From Macrothele yani (lineage: Eukaryota; Arthropoda; Arachnida; Araneae; Macrothelidae): 64,000 bases of DNA. The stretch spans positions 46,776,469-46,840,468 of the forward strand of contig CM076996.1 of NCBI GenBank assembly GCA_039090855.1, in the 5' to 3' direction. The notes under the pieces are model-generated. The model did no database searches. It saw only the letters and a list, made by a program, of their open reading frames with translations, and was not told the DNA's origin. Of the stretch, positions 22,050-31,294 are shown one piece after another. Numbering within the stretch: position 1 is the first letter of the stretch; each line of letters begins with the position of its first letter. The translations under genes and the position numbers were made by a program.

Positions 22050-23146
22050 GAGCATTGCTGGCTAGGCATCGTTGCTCTGTGTATACACTTCTTCAGCATT
22101 GCGAGGGGGTCGGGCCGAGGCGTTAGGTCGTCTGCTAATAGGTGCGCCGTATAGCCCACCACGTGGATCGTTCTGACCATACCGTCCGACTGTGTTGGGA
22201 GCAGTGGACACGCGACGGCACTGCCACAGTGCGCAGCGGCTCCGGACGGACCTGGAGGACCATCGGTAGAGAGGATCGATCGATCCCACTGGGACCCGGA
22301 CCACTACACAAGCAGATGTAGCTGCTCCTGTGTGCCCACGAACTATTTCCCGACGCCTCGCTGAAGCGAATATGCGATCTCAGCGGCCCTTACGTGTACT
22401 GCTATTAACACCGGAACATCGCCAGCTCCGTGTGCAGTGGTGCCAGGCCAGAGCGACGTGGAACGACACAGACTGGCAGTGTGTGGTGTTTAGCGATGAG
22501 TGCCGCTTCGTTTTGGAAATATATGATGACGGCACAATCCCAACCTCGCGCCACGTTTCCCCCAATGTAAGCATTATGGTCTGAAGAGCTATTGCCTAAG
22601 ATAGCCAATCACCTCTAGTAGTGATACGTGGATCATTGACGGGCCAGCGGTATGTGGATGAGATCCTACGGCCCCATGTGCTCCCATTCCTGGCCGGGAT
22701 TCCAGGTGCGCTATACCAGCAGGATAATGCCCGCCCGCACACGGCTTGGGTTGCTCAGGACTGCCTACGTCATTTCCAGACACTTCTATGGCCTACCCGC
22801 TCCCTGTACATGTCCCCTATCGAGCATGTGTGGGACCAGTTGAAACGCCGGCTACCGCCGTGCCGCACTATCCGGGATTTGGAGCACACCGTCCAACACG
22901 TGTAGGCCAGTATGCTGTAGGACAACATGAGGCGTCTGTTCGCCTCCGGCATGTACCGTCGCACGAGGCGGTGCGACGCGTTATTGACGATGACCGGACT
23001 GCGTGCCACAGATCCCTCTGTAATTGTCCTGCAACTCTGTTTTTGCCATCATGTGTATCATTCATCTGTATCATTATGTCCACACAATTTCAGTTCAATA
23101 CAATACTTCCTTCTTGGTCCACAAATTTCATTGCCCATGAGTGTAT
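22050..23146 (+). mobile_element. Tc1-like element, 5'-truncated, predicted 32-residue spacing
   Basis: The plus strand carries a degraded DNA-binding region near 22090-22300 and a central piece at 22330-22584 (TISRRLAEANMRSQRPLRV, VFSDECRFVLE with the first Asp). A further piece, 22621-22905, has ALYQQDNARPHTAWVAQDCL with the second Asp and SPIEHVWDQLKRRL with the Glu. Only 32 residues separate those two. The 3' end near 23105-23146 has TTCCTTCTTGG, a motif shared with the ends at 7090, 38150 and 51380, then CATGAGTG before TA. I could not find a matching left end. The element is interrupted by stops at 22582 and 22903. Confidence 0.8.
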
Positions 23147-23706
23147 TATGATTGCCTCAGAGTTTGCTGTTGTTGATAATGCTGGGTTTTGGATGAATCT
23201 GCGTTAATTAAAAGCAGGTTTAAAGGAAATGTTATTTTACACTAACCTTGTGAAGCATTTGTTCTGGTTTCACACGTTAGACTTACAGAAATTCACATTA
23301 AATTTAGAATTTCTACTTACCTATACGGGTCACATTTTTCTTTATCTTGTCGTACTTTTATAGATCTAAATAAAAGCTTTAAGTTCCTCACTTACCTGTG
23401 CGCTTTTTCTCTTCACTTTACAGTTCGATCGCCACAAATTTTGATTGGATCCAATGCTTGACACTTACTTGCATAGTTACTCCTCTCTTCTCCTTACATT
23501 AAAATAACAAGTATAGACAAAAATTTTAATCTTACCTGCAGTTTTGTTAATTTTTTTTTAGTGTGTGCATTAAATTTGTGTAAACAGGCAGGCGCAACTC
23601 GACCTCACACATTACCGTACGTGACGATGATTGAGACACAAATACTGGGTATCAAAGTAATGGAAACGTCCACTGCGACTGGAATTCACGCAATGCGCCG
23701 TACGTA
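23147..23706. other. Unannotated AT-rich sequence
   Basis: No family match recognised between a Tc1 3' end and a mariner 5' end. Confidence 0.4.
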
Positions 23707-24987
23707 CAAAGGGAATCCTGAAAGTAATGCCTCGTCCCTCAGAAGATTTTTATTCGCAGAAGCAAAAATGTAAAACTTGGTGGCAAATTACTTGGACATA
23801 TTGTTAATAATGCTAACCTATTCAAAGTACTGTCCATCACTTTCTATACATTTCAGCCATCTTTGAACCCATTGGTAAAATCCATTTTGGAAAAATTCTT
23901 GAGGCTGTCGCTTAATCAATGAGCTCACAGCCAGTTTAACGTCTGTCCCATCGTCGAAAAGTTCCCCCAGAAGGGTGTTTTTCAAAGGCGAAAACAGGAA
24001 AAAGTTTGAGGGTGCCAAATTAGGACTGTAGTGGGGTTGGGGGATCACCGTTCAACCCATTTTGGCAAAATAGCCTGTGAAGTCGACACTGAGGTGTGGG
24101 AACATGCGTTATCATGGTGTAAAACAACACTATGAAATGGAATGTCACGTCTTTTCCTTCTGATAGCTTCCTTTAGTTTCTTCAATGTCTGCATATAATG
24201 AGCATTGTTTATTGTTGCACCCCATTCAAGGAAATCAGTCAAAATGACACCACGTTCATCCCAGAAAATTGTCGCCATCACTTTTCCTGCGGAACGAGTT
24301 GTTTTGACCTTTTTCTCTCGAGGTGAAGATGTGCGTTGCCATTCCATTGACGCACGTTTTGTTTCTGGGTCATGAAAGAACACCCAGGTTTCATCCCCCA
24401 TCACAACATTAGAGAAAAACACCTAACTCTTCCTCTCACAACAGTCCAAGATGTTCGCGCACATGCTCACCCTTTGCTCACATTGTTCACGGGTTAGGTT
24501 CCTTGGGATCCACTTTGAACAAATTTTTCTGTAGCCCAGATCTCTAATTAATGTTTCCATAGCAGTATGGCCACAATGAATTGCATCACACAACTCCTGG
24601 ATGGTGGCACGACATTCAGCTGTGATTCACTCGTTGCCTGTTGCCAACTGTCACTGCCGTTGCGGGTCTTCCACTCCGTTGTTTGTACAACACTGAACTT
24701 TCTCTTTCTCGAAACCTCTTCATCCATTACTGATATTGACTGTGGCAGCCCAATACACCGCCAGGAGTCTTCTGTGGTTTTCTGGAGCCTCACATCCCAC
24801 TTTTTCCAGGAATTCAATTACGACTCGCTGCTTTCCTTTGTCACTCTTGATCTTTATTTCCGATCCTGAAAAAAATTTGTTCCCACATTGGTAATATATC
24901 ATAGTACATGTCAGTGCAGTTTCATTAACATCACTTTAAAATTTTAAAAGTTATTATGGAGGAGGCATTACTTTCAGTATGCCCCTT
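23707..24987 (-). mobile_element. Mariner transposon (DD34D), both ends present
   Basis: The ends are CAAAGGGAATCCTGAAAGTA at 23707 and the complement of a similar sequence ending at 24987, with TA on both sides. The length is 1,281 bp, the usual mariner size. The inverted repeats share the GAAAGTAATGCCTC core. The minus-strand transposase is described separately. Confidence 0.93.
23818..24830 (-). pseudogene. Broken mariner transposase
   Basis: The minus strand carries an N-terminal piece (24817-24548), a central piece from 24422 to 24045 with VVMGDETWVFFHDPETKR (first Asp) and VVLHHDNACSHT (second Asp), and a C-terminal piece from 24048 to 23818. The motif that normally holds the third Asp reads SPNLAPSNFFLF here, so that Asp has become Asn. 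Frameshifts join the three pieces. Mariner enzymes are annotated as SETMAR-like in many genomes; there is no SET domain here. It is dead by both frameshift and active-site loss. Confidence 0.9.
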
Positions 24988-25059
24988 GTATATCACAGGT
25001 ACGGCGTCACCGGCGGTGTGAGGCATGTAAAGGGGGGCAGTACGATGTTGGCTATCACG

Positions 25060-25990
25060 TAGCAGTACCACAGTCGCAACAGAAACATCTGTTCTGGACT
25101 AATTGACGACAATGTCAGATCTCAGTGGTCTCAAAAAAGGCGTGATCACTGATGTGCGTCTTGCAGGACCTTCACTTCCTAGAACGGCAGAAACAGTAGG
25201 AGGAACTGCGCCAAAGAGTATGGCTACCTATCAAAAAGTACACAACGTTGCCCCCAAACGTGCAAATTGTGGACGCCTACGAAGATGTAAGATAGGGATA
25301 GGCAAGGGTCGCGCTGGGTCTTTCAAAGTTTTCGCCAATTTATTCGCCAAATTAAATTTTTTATCGCCAAAGTGTTATACCAGTACAAAAAGGTAATCGC
25401 CAAAACTCGTTTTCCATCGCCAAAACGATTTTTTCTTTTGCAAATTGCGAAGATGGCAATCGATAGGCGAACGTTGGCACGGATTTTACAACGGAAGCAC
25501 AAGACCACGGCACTACAAATAGCAGCAGAGTTGAACACCAATCTCAATCTGAATGATCCCGTTTCCGTCATACCAGTTCGTTGAGAACTCCATCGTGTCG
25601 GTATTTATGGCTGTGCTGGAATCCACATATTTCTGATTATCAACATCAATGCAGAAAAACGTGTAAGGTGGTGCAAGCACATAAAAATTGGGATGGTAAA
25701 GACTGGCAACATGTCAACAGGTCTGATGAACAGTGCTTTACATTGTTTTCCGCAACTCTACCAGTGGTGGAAAACAATATGAAGTACAAACCTGCAGAAG
25801 CGTACCACTCCGACTGTTTACACCCGACTGTGAAGCATTGAGTGGATCGCTGATGCTGTAGGGTGCAAAAACCGTGGCATTCCTTAAGCCATCGGTCATT
25901 CTGCAAGGTCGTGGTCGTGTCAGATCTACAACGTCCAAAGCTTGGGGACCACTTTGACCCAATGTTGCAGGAATTATTCCCTGTATATAT
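25060..25990 (+). mobile_element. Degenerate Tc1-like element with an internal insert
   Basis: Tc1-like blocks are readable on the plus strand: MSDLSGLKKGVITDVRLAG near 25112, a GRLRR basic linker near 25270, DRRTLARILQRKHKTTALQI near 25460 and a W-C-K-H...first-Asp-like S-D-E region near 25720 (GKDWQHVNRSDEQCF). About 160 bases at 25288-25447 do not belong to the transposase. No terminal repeats were found, and the 3' side runs into (TA)n and an RTE LINE. Confidence 0.72.
25280..25455. repeat. 160-bp insert with five CGCCAA motifs and 8-bp flanking duplication
   Basis: CGAAGATG occurs at 25280-25287 and 25448-25455, bracketing sequence foreign to the surrounding Tc1 frame. Within it CGCCAA occurs at 25333, 25345, 25365, 25398 and 25418, always on the plus strand. 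GCAAATTG also precedes both flanks, so a local duplication followed by a 10-bp deletion is an alternative to a transposon insertion. Confidence 0.55.
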
Positions 25991-26005
25991 ATAAGGTTTG
26001 TGTAA

Positions 26006-26024
26006 AAAAAATTATATATATATA
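26006..26024. repeat. (TA)n tract at RTE 3' end
   Basis: An AT dinucleotide run directly borders the TCA-repeat tail of the minus-strand RTE element; a longer (TA)n run borders its other end. Confidence 0.85.
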
Positions 26025-26045
26025 TCATCATCATCATCATCATTG

Positions 26046-27866
26046 TCAACCATTATCAATCCACTGCTGGACGAAGGTCTCCCCAAGTTTCCTCCACAAC
26101 GGTCTGTCTTGTGCCAGTCTCCTCCATGTCACCCCTGCATACTTTCGAATTTCATCCACCCATCTCCCATGTGGTCTTCTTCTGGGTCTTTTCCTGTCCC
26201 TTGGAATCCAATCTAAAATTTCGGCTGTCCATCGATGATCTGTCCTTCTGGCAGTATGTCCAGCCCATTGCCATTTCAGGGATTTAACTCTGATCATGAT
26301 GTCTTCCACTCTTGTCATTTTTCGGATCCACGAGTTCCTCTTCTTATCTCTCCTGGTTACACCAAGTATGCACCTCTCCATGCTTCTTTGAGTTGTCTGC
26401 AGCCTTTGTATGTCTCTTTTAGTTAAGGTCCACGTCTCTGCACCATACGTAAGCACTGGAAGGATGCATTGATCAAAAACTTTTCTTTTAAGACATAATG
26501 GCATATTGCTCTTGAAAATTATGCTGTTTCTTCCAAAAGCTCTCCAGGCAAGTTTTGTACGCCGATTAATTTCTTCATCAATGTGACCCTCACTAGATAT
26601 CTGCTGTCCAAGATAAACGTACGTGTCTGTTATCTCCAGCTTTTCTCCATCAATCGATAAGTCTTCATTTCTTGTAAAAGCATTGAACATCACTTTTGTC
26701 TTCTGAAAGTTCATTTTTAATCCCACTTCTTTACTCTTGTCAGCAAGTTCCTGGATCATACTCTGCAGCTCTGATGGGGTAGTTGCAAAAATGACTACGT
26801 CATCAGCAAAACGAAGGTGGGTTAGATAATCTCCATTAATCTTTATCCCCTTGTTTTCCCAGCTCAGCGACTGAAAAACACCCTCCAATGTGGCATTAAA
26901 GAGCTTCGGAGATATGGTGTCACCTTGTCTCACTCCCTTTCCAATTTTTACTTGTGTTGTATTTTCAAACAGCCTAATCTTTGCACTTGCATTTTCATAG
27001 ATGTTATTAATAATATTAATGTATGCATCTTCAATACCGCAGGTTTTCAGAGCCATTGTAACTGCTGATGGTTTCACTGAATCAAAGGATTTTTCATAAT
27101 CGATAAAAGCCATGCACAATGGAAGTTCATATTCCCTCGCTCTTTCAATTAGTTCTCTCAGCACATGGATATGATCTATTGTGCTGTAGCCACTCCTGAA
27201 TCCAGCTTGTTCTCTCGGTTGAGCCATGTCCAGTGTTACCTTCAAGCGGTGTGAAAGAACTTTAGTGAAGATTTTATAAACTACTGATAGGAGGCTGATA
27301 GGTCTGTAGTTTCCAAGATCCTCAATGTCACCTTTCTTATGTAGCAGGATCATTGTAGCGGTGTTCCAATCCTCAGGAATCTTTCCTTCATTAAGGCATC
27401 GAGTGAAAATTTGGGCGAGTACTGTTTCGATTTCTCCACTTGCTTCTTGTATGATGTCTACAGTAATTCCATCTTCTCCTGGAGCTTTTCCCCGCTTCAT
27501 GTTCTTGATTGCATGTGCAACTTCTGCTGGAAGGACTGGAGGAACTCTGGTACTGGTATCTTTCATGATGTCTGGAGTGCATGTATCATCCCTTTCATAT
27601 AATTTGGAGTAGAAATCTTTCACTCTTGTCAAAATTTCGCCTCTATTTCTTGTTACAGAACCATCTTCTTTTCTCAGTGCCATAATCTGTTTTCTTCCTT
27701 TACTGAGATGTCCCTTTGCTATCTTTAGGCTTTGGTTGTTTTCAATTGCTTTCCTCACTAGTTCACAGTTGAATTTTCTTACGTCTTCAGTTATACTTTT
27801 CCTTACTGTCTTGCATAGCTCTATATATTCCACTTTGGAAGTTACATCTTCTTTAGTTGTCCTCAT
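26046..27866 (-). CDS. RTE LINE reverse transcriptase part, copy 1
   Basis: A 606-residue frame without internal stops. In order it shows a linker with helix-rich sequence, LHKKGDIEDLGNYRPISLLS (RT motif 1/2), EQAGFRSGYSTIDHI, CMAFIDYEKSFDSV (motif A with its Asp), RQGDTISPKLF (motif B), LRFADDVVIFAT (motif C, the two catalytic Asp at residues 355-356) and the C-terminal tail with GHTARRTDHRW and the basic block RDRKRPRRRPHGRW. All catalytic residues are present. Motif A has Ser where copies 2 and 3 have Ala (KAFDSV). Together with the endonuclease frame this is the most complete LINE in the window, with a single frameshift. Confidence 0.93.
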   Translation of the reverse strand: MRTTKEDVTSKVEYIELCKTVRKSITEDVRKFNCELVRKAIENNQSLKIAKGHLSKGRKQIMALRKEDGSVTRNRGEILTRVKDFYSKLYERDDTCTPDIMKDTSTRVPPVLPAEVAHAIKNMKRGKAPGEDGITVDIIQEASGEIETVLAQIFTRCLNEGKIPEDWNTATMILLHKKGDIEDLGNYRPISLLSVVYKIFTKVLSHRLKVTLDMAQPREQAGFRSGYSTIDHIHVLRELIERAREYELPLCMAFIDYEKSFDSVKPSAVTMALKTCGIEDAYINIINNIYENASAKIRLFENTTQVKIGKGVRQGDTISPKLFNATLEGVFQSLSWENKGIKINGDYLTHLRFADDVVIFATTPSELQSMIQELADKSKEVGLKMNFQKTKVMFNAFTRNEDLSIDGEKLEITDTYVYLGQQISSEGHIDEEINRRTKLAWRAFGRNSIIFKSNMPLCLKRKVFDQCILPVLTYGAETWTLTKRDIQRLQTTQRSMERCILGVTRRDKKRNSWIRKMTRVEDIMIRVKSLKWQWAGHTARRTDHRWTAEILDWIPRDRKRPRRRPHGRWVDEIRKYAGVTWRRLAQDRPLWRKLGETFVQQWIDNG

Positions 27867-28915
27867 CTCTTCTTCTTTTGCATCAACATTTTCGTTTTTC
27901 CTGATAATTTATTTACATGCAACTTGTTCTTAGACCCAGCTAATTTTGTTGCTGTTTCCATAAGAGCTTTGGTTACTTTTCTGTTAACTTCAGAGATGTC
28001 CACTTCTTCCGATGTTAGGCCTTCTAAAGCAGAGAATCTGTTCTTCAGTTCCAACTTGAAGGTATTATGGTGTTTTTTAAGGTTGGTTATGTCAATACAT
28101 TTTGTTTGTCTTATGAGCTTGCCACGTTCAAGTTTAGTGTTGAGGTGCATCTTACATCTCACCAATCTATGGTCACTACCTGTGTTGAACTTGTTTAGCA
28201 CACTGCAGTCTTCTATGACGAATTTTTTGTTACACATAATAAAATCAATTTCACTTGTCGTCCCATTTGGATGTCTCCATGTCCATTTCCTGTGTGGCTT
28301 TTTCTTGAAGAAGGAGTTCAAGATGAAAAACCCTTCTGCCTCTGCAAACTCAACGAGAGTATTTCCACGCTGGTTTCTGTTGCCCTGACCGAATTTACCT
28401 ACTGAAGTTTCATTCTGTTGCCGTTGCCCTATTTTTGCATTGAAATCTCCCATAATTATTTTCAAGTGCTGCTTACCTTTATTATTTAGATGACAAATTT
28501 CCTCATAAAATTCTTCAATTTCTTCTTCAGGATGACTTGTGGTGGGTGCATAAGTTTGAATAATCTGAGCCTGGTATCTTTTCGAGAGTTGGATAACAAG
28601 TCGTGCAGCTCTGTCAGAGGAACTTTCAACTTCTACAACTTTATCCTTCAGTTTCTTGTTTATTGTAAATCCAACACCGCTAGTTCCGCCAGTATCTGTC
28701 CCACGATAGTAGAAGAGATGTCCACTTTTCAGTTCAATGAGATCTTCTCCTTTTCTCCTTACCTCACTTAGCCCCACGATGTCCCACTTGATCCTTTGTA
28801 GTTCCTCTTCCAATTCAAGAAGCCTTGAATCAGAAGATAGGGAGCGTCCATTGTACGTAGCCAAGGTCAGCATCAGATGGCAGCCTAGTCCCGGTCCTCC
28901 GGGGATTCTTAGCAC
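27863..28915 (-). CDS. RTE LINE endonuclease part (APE), copy 1
   Basis: This 350-residue frame is the apurinic/apyrimidinic-like endonuclease that nicks the target during retrotransposition. Visible landmarks are LATYNGRSL with Asn22, GLSEVRRKG with Glu51, IMGDFNAKIG at about residue 155 and GSDHRLVRCKM at about 246, matching the metal-binding and His residues of the family. Such proteins are often mislabelled craniofacial development protein 2-like. The frame ends TGA overlapping the ATG of the next frame (ATGA at 27863-27866). Copies 2 and 3 read through this point, so the split is a small indel in this copy, not a natural two-ORF arrangement. The ATG at 28915 is an arbitrary choice. Confidence 0.9.
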   Translation of the reverse strand: MLRIPGGPGLGCHLMLTLATYNGRSLSSDSRLLELEEELQRIKWDIVGLSEVRRKGEDLIELKSGHLFYYRGTDTGGTSGVGFTINKKLKDKVVEVESSSDRAARLVIQLSKRYQAQIIQTYAPTTSHPEEEIEEFYEEICHLNNKGKQHLKIIMGDFNAKIGQRQQNETSVGKFGQGNRNQRGNTLVEFAEAEGFFILNSFFKKKPHRKWTWRHPNGTTSEIDFIMCNKKFVIEDCSVLNKFNTGSDHRLVRCKMHLNTKLERGKLIRQTKCIDITNLKKHHNTFKLELKNRFSALEGLTSEEVDISEVNRKVTKALMETATKLAGSKNKLHVNKLSGKTKMLMQKKKR

Positions 28916-29214
28916 CCTCTGCCTTCATGTCGCACTGGCCGCTGCCTTGGCCCAGGTACATTCCAGCTGCCGGAGACTGAGGGCCAAGATTTAAGTTGTG
29001 GAATCATTTTGGAGGGGTTTGGCCATAACTCACCACGCTGGCCAAGCGGGTTGGTGAGTGTGGGATAGCATTTCCTCTAATCCCGATGGTATAGTTATAC
29101 CGCTATTGTCGGTCGTCAGAGCCCCTTTAGTGGGAACAGGATGCACCACGAGAAGGCGGGGTTGACATTTGTCAAGGAGAGGCTGTGATGTTACGCATCA
29201 CCTGACCTTACATC

Positions 29215-29217
<3 letters not shown>

Positions 29218-29269
<52 letters not shown>
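29218..29269. repeat. (TA)n microsatellite, about 50 bp
   Basis: An uninterrupted AT dinucleotide run. It separates the 5' end of RTE copy 1 from the left end of a Tc1 element and offers TA integration sites to both. Confidence 0.97.
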
Positions 29270-29274
<5 letters not shown>

Positions 29275-30439
29275 AAGTGCCAGAAAAACTGGTACACCAA
29301 TCTAATACTTGGTAGGTCCCCCACGGGAACGCAGGACTGCAGGAGTACGACGGGGCATGGACACCACTAGCTTCTGGAAATATGCTATAGGCAATGCACA
29401 CCATACTTCCTGCAGAGCGTTCCACAATTCGGGTGTATTCCGAGATCTCGGATTTCTGTGTTTGATAGCGCGTTGCATGGCATCCCAAATGTGTTCTATC
29501 ACGTTCAGATCTGGGAACTTGGGTGGGAATGGCAACACCCCAAACTCAGATGAATACTCCTCTAACCATAATGTGGCGTTTGGACACTTGTGTGGAGGTG
29601 CATTGTCCTGTTGGAACAGGCCCAAACCATCGGCATGAATGCAGGACTTCACAGACGTTTGTAGACGTACCAGGGGTCCCAGTAAAGTCCAGCTAAACAC
29701 CCCCATACCATTACGCCCTCTCCCCACCAGCCGGTACAGTTCCCTGTTGACAGGCGGGATCCAGGGCTTCATGGGGTTTGCGCCACACACGAATCCTTCC
29801 ATCTGCCCGATACAGTTGGAAATGCGACTCGTTAGACAAAGGTACTTGTTTCCAGTCATCAAGTGTCCAGTGCCGGTGTTGCCGTGCGCAAGCGTGGCGC
29901 ATAGCTCTGTGTCGTGCACCCATCAAGGAGACTCGAGTTGGGCGTCGGCTCCCAAAGCCCATATCGTGCAGGGTACGTTGCACAGTCCGGACGCTGATGC
30001 TTGTTGAGGATCCAGCATTGAATTCCGATGATACCTGCGAGAGTGTTGCACGCCTATCGCGTGAAACGATTCTTGGCAGCTGACGATGGTCACGTTCACC
30101 CAATGTCTTTTTACGGCCACTCTGGCATCGTACGTTGGAGGTTTGCCGGAATTCTTGTAGTCACGGTACACCCTTGCAGTGGTCGTCAGTGAAAATCTTA
30201 ACTTCGTTTCTACCTCCGAAACACTATGGCACATCTCACGAGCGCCAACTATGACGCCACGTTGAAAATCGCTTAAATCGTTAATACTTGTCATTATCAT
30301 GAAGAAAACACCTATGACAGCTGGCAAGGATGTTTATCGTTTTATATACCCACTGGCGGACGCAACCGAGTACGCGTATAGGTGACGTTGCTATGCATTT
30401 TGCATAAGCTCGTCTGTACCGGTTTTTCTAGCATTTCAG
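29270..30439 (-). mobile_element. Tc1-like transposon, family D (DD36E type)
   Basis: The left end CAATGAAGTGCCAGAAAAAC at 29270 directly follows the (TA)n run; the right end at 30400-30439 is the degraded complement (CCGGTTTTTCTAGCATTTCAG), followed by TA. The length is 1,170 bp. A closely related plus-strand copy lies at 54792-56010. The element abuts a truncated Tc1 on its right. Confidence 0.92.
29302..30294 (-). pseudogene. Broken Tc1-like transposase, family D
   Basis: The probable start is near 30294 (MTSINDLSDFQRGVIVGARE), followed by the first helix-turn-helix (VSEVETKLRFSLTTTARVYRDY). A second piece, 30103-29711, has HRQLPRIVSRDRRATLSQV and SISVRTVQRTLHDMGFGSRR. A third, from about 29840 to 29302, has the QQDNAPPH block with the second Asp and FPDLNVIEHIWDAMQRAI with the Glu; 36 residues separate them. 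The first Asp lies in LSNESHFQL near 29830 where S-D-E-S has become S-N-E-S, a direct active-site loss. Frameshifts also separate the three pieces. Confidence 0.88.
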
Positions 30440-30441
30440 TA

Positions 30442-31253
30442 TCCGGGAGTGTTCTTTCAATGAATACTATCCGTAAGGAAGCCCATCTGCTCGGTTATGG
30501 TGGACGTGCTGCCGCCCACAATCATTTGATCACCAAGTCCAATAGCGCTGCTCGGCAGACATGGTGCAAAGAACGTCGACAGTGGACCGTTGAACAGTGG
30601 AAACAGGTTCTCTGGAGCGAAGAATCAAGGTTCACCCTCTACCGTTCGACTGGCAGGGTCTGGGTTTGGCGTCTGCCTGGAGAACGCATCCTGCCTAAAT
30701 GTATTGTGCCAACTGTGAAGTTCGGCGGCGGAAGAATTATGCTATGGGGGTGTTTCTCCAGGTATGGCACGGGACCCTTGGTCGCAATTCGTGGTAGACT
30801 CAACGCCGAGACCTACTGCACCATTTTGGATGACCATGCGCTTCCTACGTTGTGGCAGTTTTACGTGGTGGACCCATGTTACTTTCAGGATGACAATGCC
30901 ACCTGTCATGTTGCGTGGTCCACCATGGCTCGGTATGGTGACAATGGGGCTAATTGAATGGACTGGCCTGCGCAGAGCCCGGAACTTAACCCTATCGAGC
31001 ACGTCTGGGACGAGTTGGAGCGTCGACTTAAGGGGTGCCCCCACCGTCCAAAATCGGTGAAGGAACTGACATGTGTTCTCCAAGCTGAGTGGAAGAAAAT
31101 ACCGCTAGCCATCGTACAACGACTGGTTGAGAGTATTCACCGGAGGGTCGCAGCTGAAATCGCCGCTCGTGGAGGCTCCACCAATTATTGAAGGTTAATA
31201 AACTTCGTTTTCCTTTGCTTAACAGGTGTCCAATTCCTTATTGGTAGATAGTG
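30442..31253 (+). mobile_element. Tc1-like transposon, 5'-truncated
   Basis: Only the 3' two thirds remain. The right end reads TTCCTTATTGGTAGATAGTG at 31234-31253 and is followed by TATATA. The left side starts abruptly at the TA shared with the preceding family-D element, so the first third, including the DNA-binding region and left terminal repeat, is lost. Confidence 0.85.
30460..31191 (+). pseudogene. Tc1-like transposase catalytic part, one stop
   Basis: An open frame from the truncation runs to 30957, then continues in the same frame after a TGA stop (30955-30957) to 31191. It shows [20 protein letters not shown], where the first catalytic Asp is Glu (SEESRF instead of SDESRF), then [28 protein letters not shown] with the second Asp and SPELNPIEHVWDELERRL with the Glu. 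The spacing of the last pair, counting the stop, is 34. The end RRVAAEIAARGGSTNY is typical for Tc1. Apart from the stop and the Asp-to-Glu change the C-terminal domain is well preserved. Confidence 0.9.
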
Positions 31254-31262
31254 TATATACAG

Positions 31263-31291
<29 letters not shown>
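31254..31291. repeat. (TA)n microsatellite
   Basis: AT dinucleotide run with one interruption (TATACAGTATATA), bordering both the Tc1 right end and the 5' end of RTE copy 2. Confidence 0.95.

Positions 31292-31292
<1 letters not shown>

Positions 31293-31294
<2 letters not shown>

Larger units (their letters stand above)
26025..29217 (-). mobile_element. RTE-clade LINE, copy 1, full length
   Basis: The element begins on the minus strand with TGGGATGTAAGGTCAGG at 29217 and ends with a (TGA)n/(ATG)n microsatellite at about 26025, the tail type characteristic of RTE elements. It carries about 300 bp of 5' leader, an apurinic endonuclease and a reverse transcriptase in that order, and almost no 3' untranslated region. 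Copy 2 (31293-34471) has the same 5' end, so both are probably full length. (TA)n borders both sides, which hides any target duplication. Confidence 0.93.

Noticed and set aside
23818..24830. A SETMAR-like host methyltransferase gene
   Set aside because: Only the mariner transposase part is present, with inverted repeats, TA flanks, frameshifts and a lost catalytic Asp. No SET domain is visible.
27863..28915. A host craniofacial development protein 2-like gene
   Set aside because: This is the usual mislabel of the RTE endonuclease; three copies with LINE context occur in the window.
26046..28994. Plus-strand open frames across RTE copy 1 (for example 27924-28388)
   Set aside because: They are antisense shadows; the same shadows recur at the other RTE copies in the opposite strand.
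29211..29217. A self-cleaving ribozyme at the RTE 5' end, as known for some RTE elements
   Set aside because: I tried to fold the shared 5' leader into an HDV-like arrangement and could not pair the required helices. A covariance-model search would decide it.
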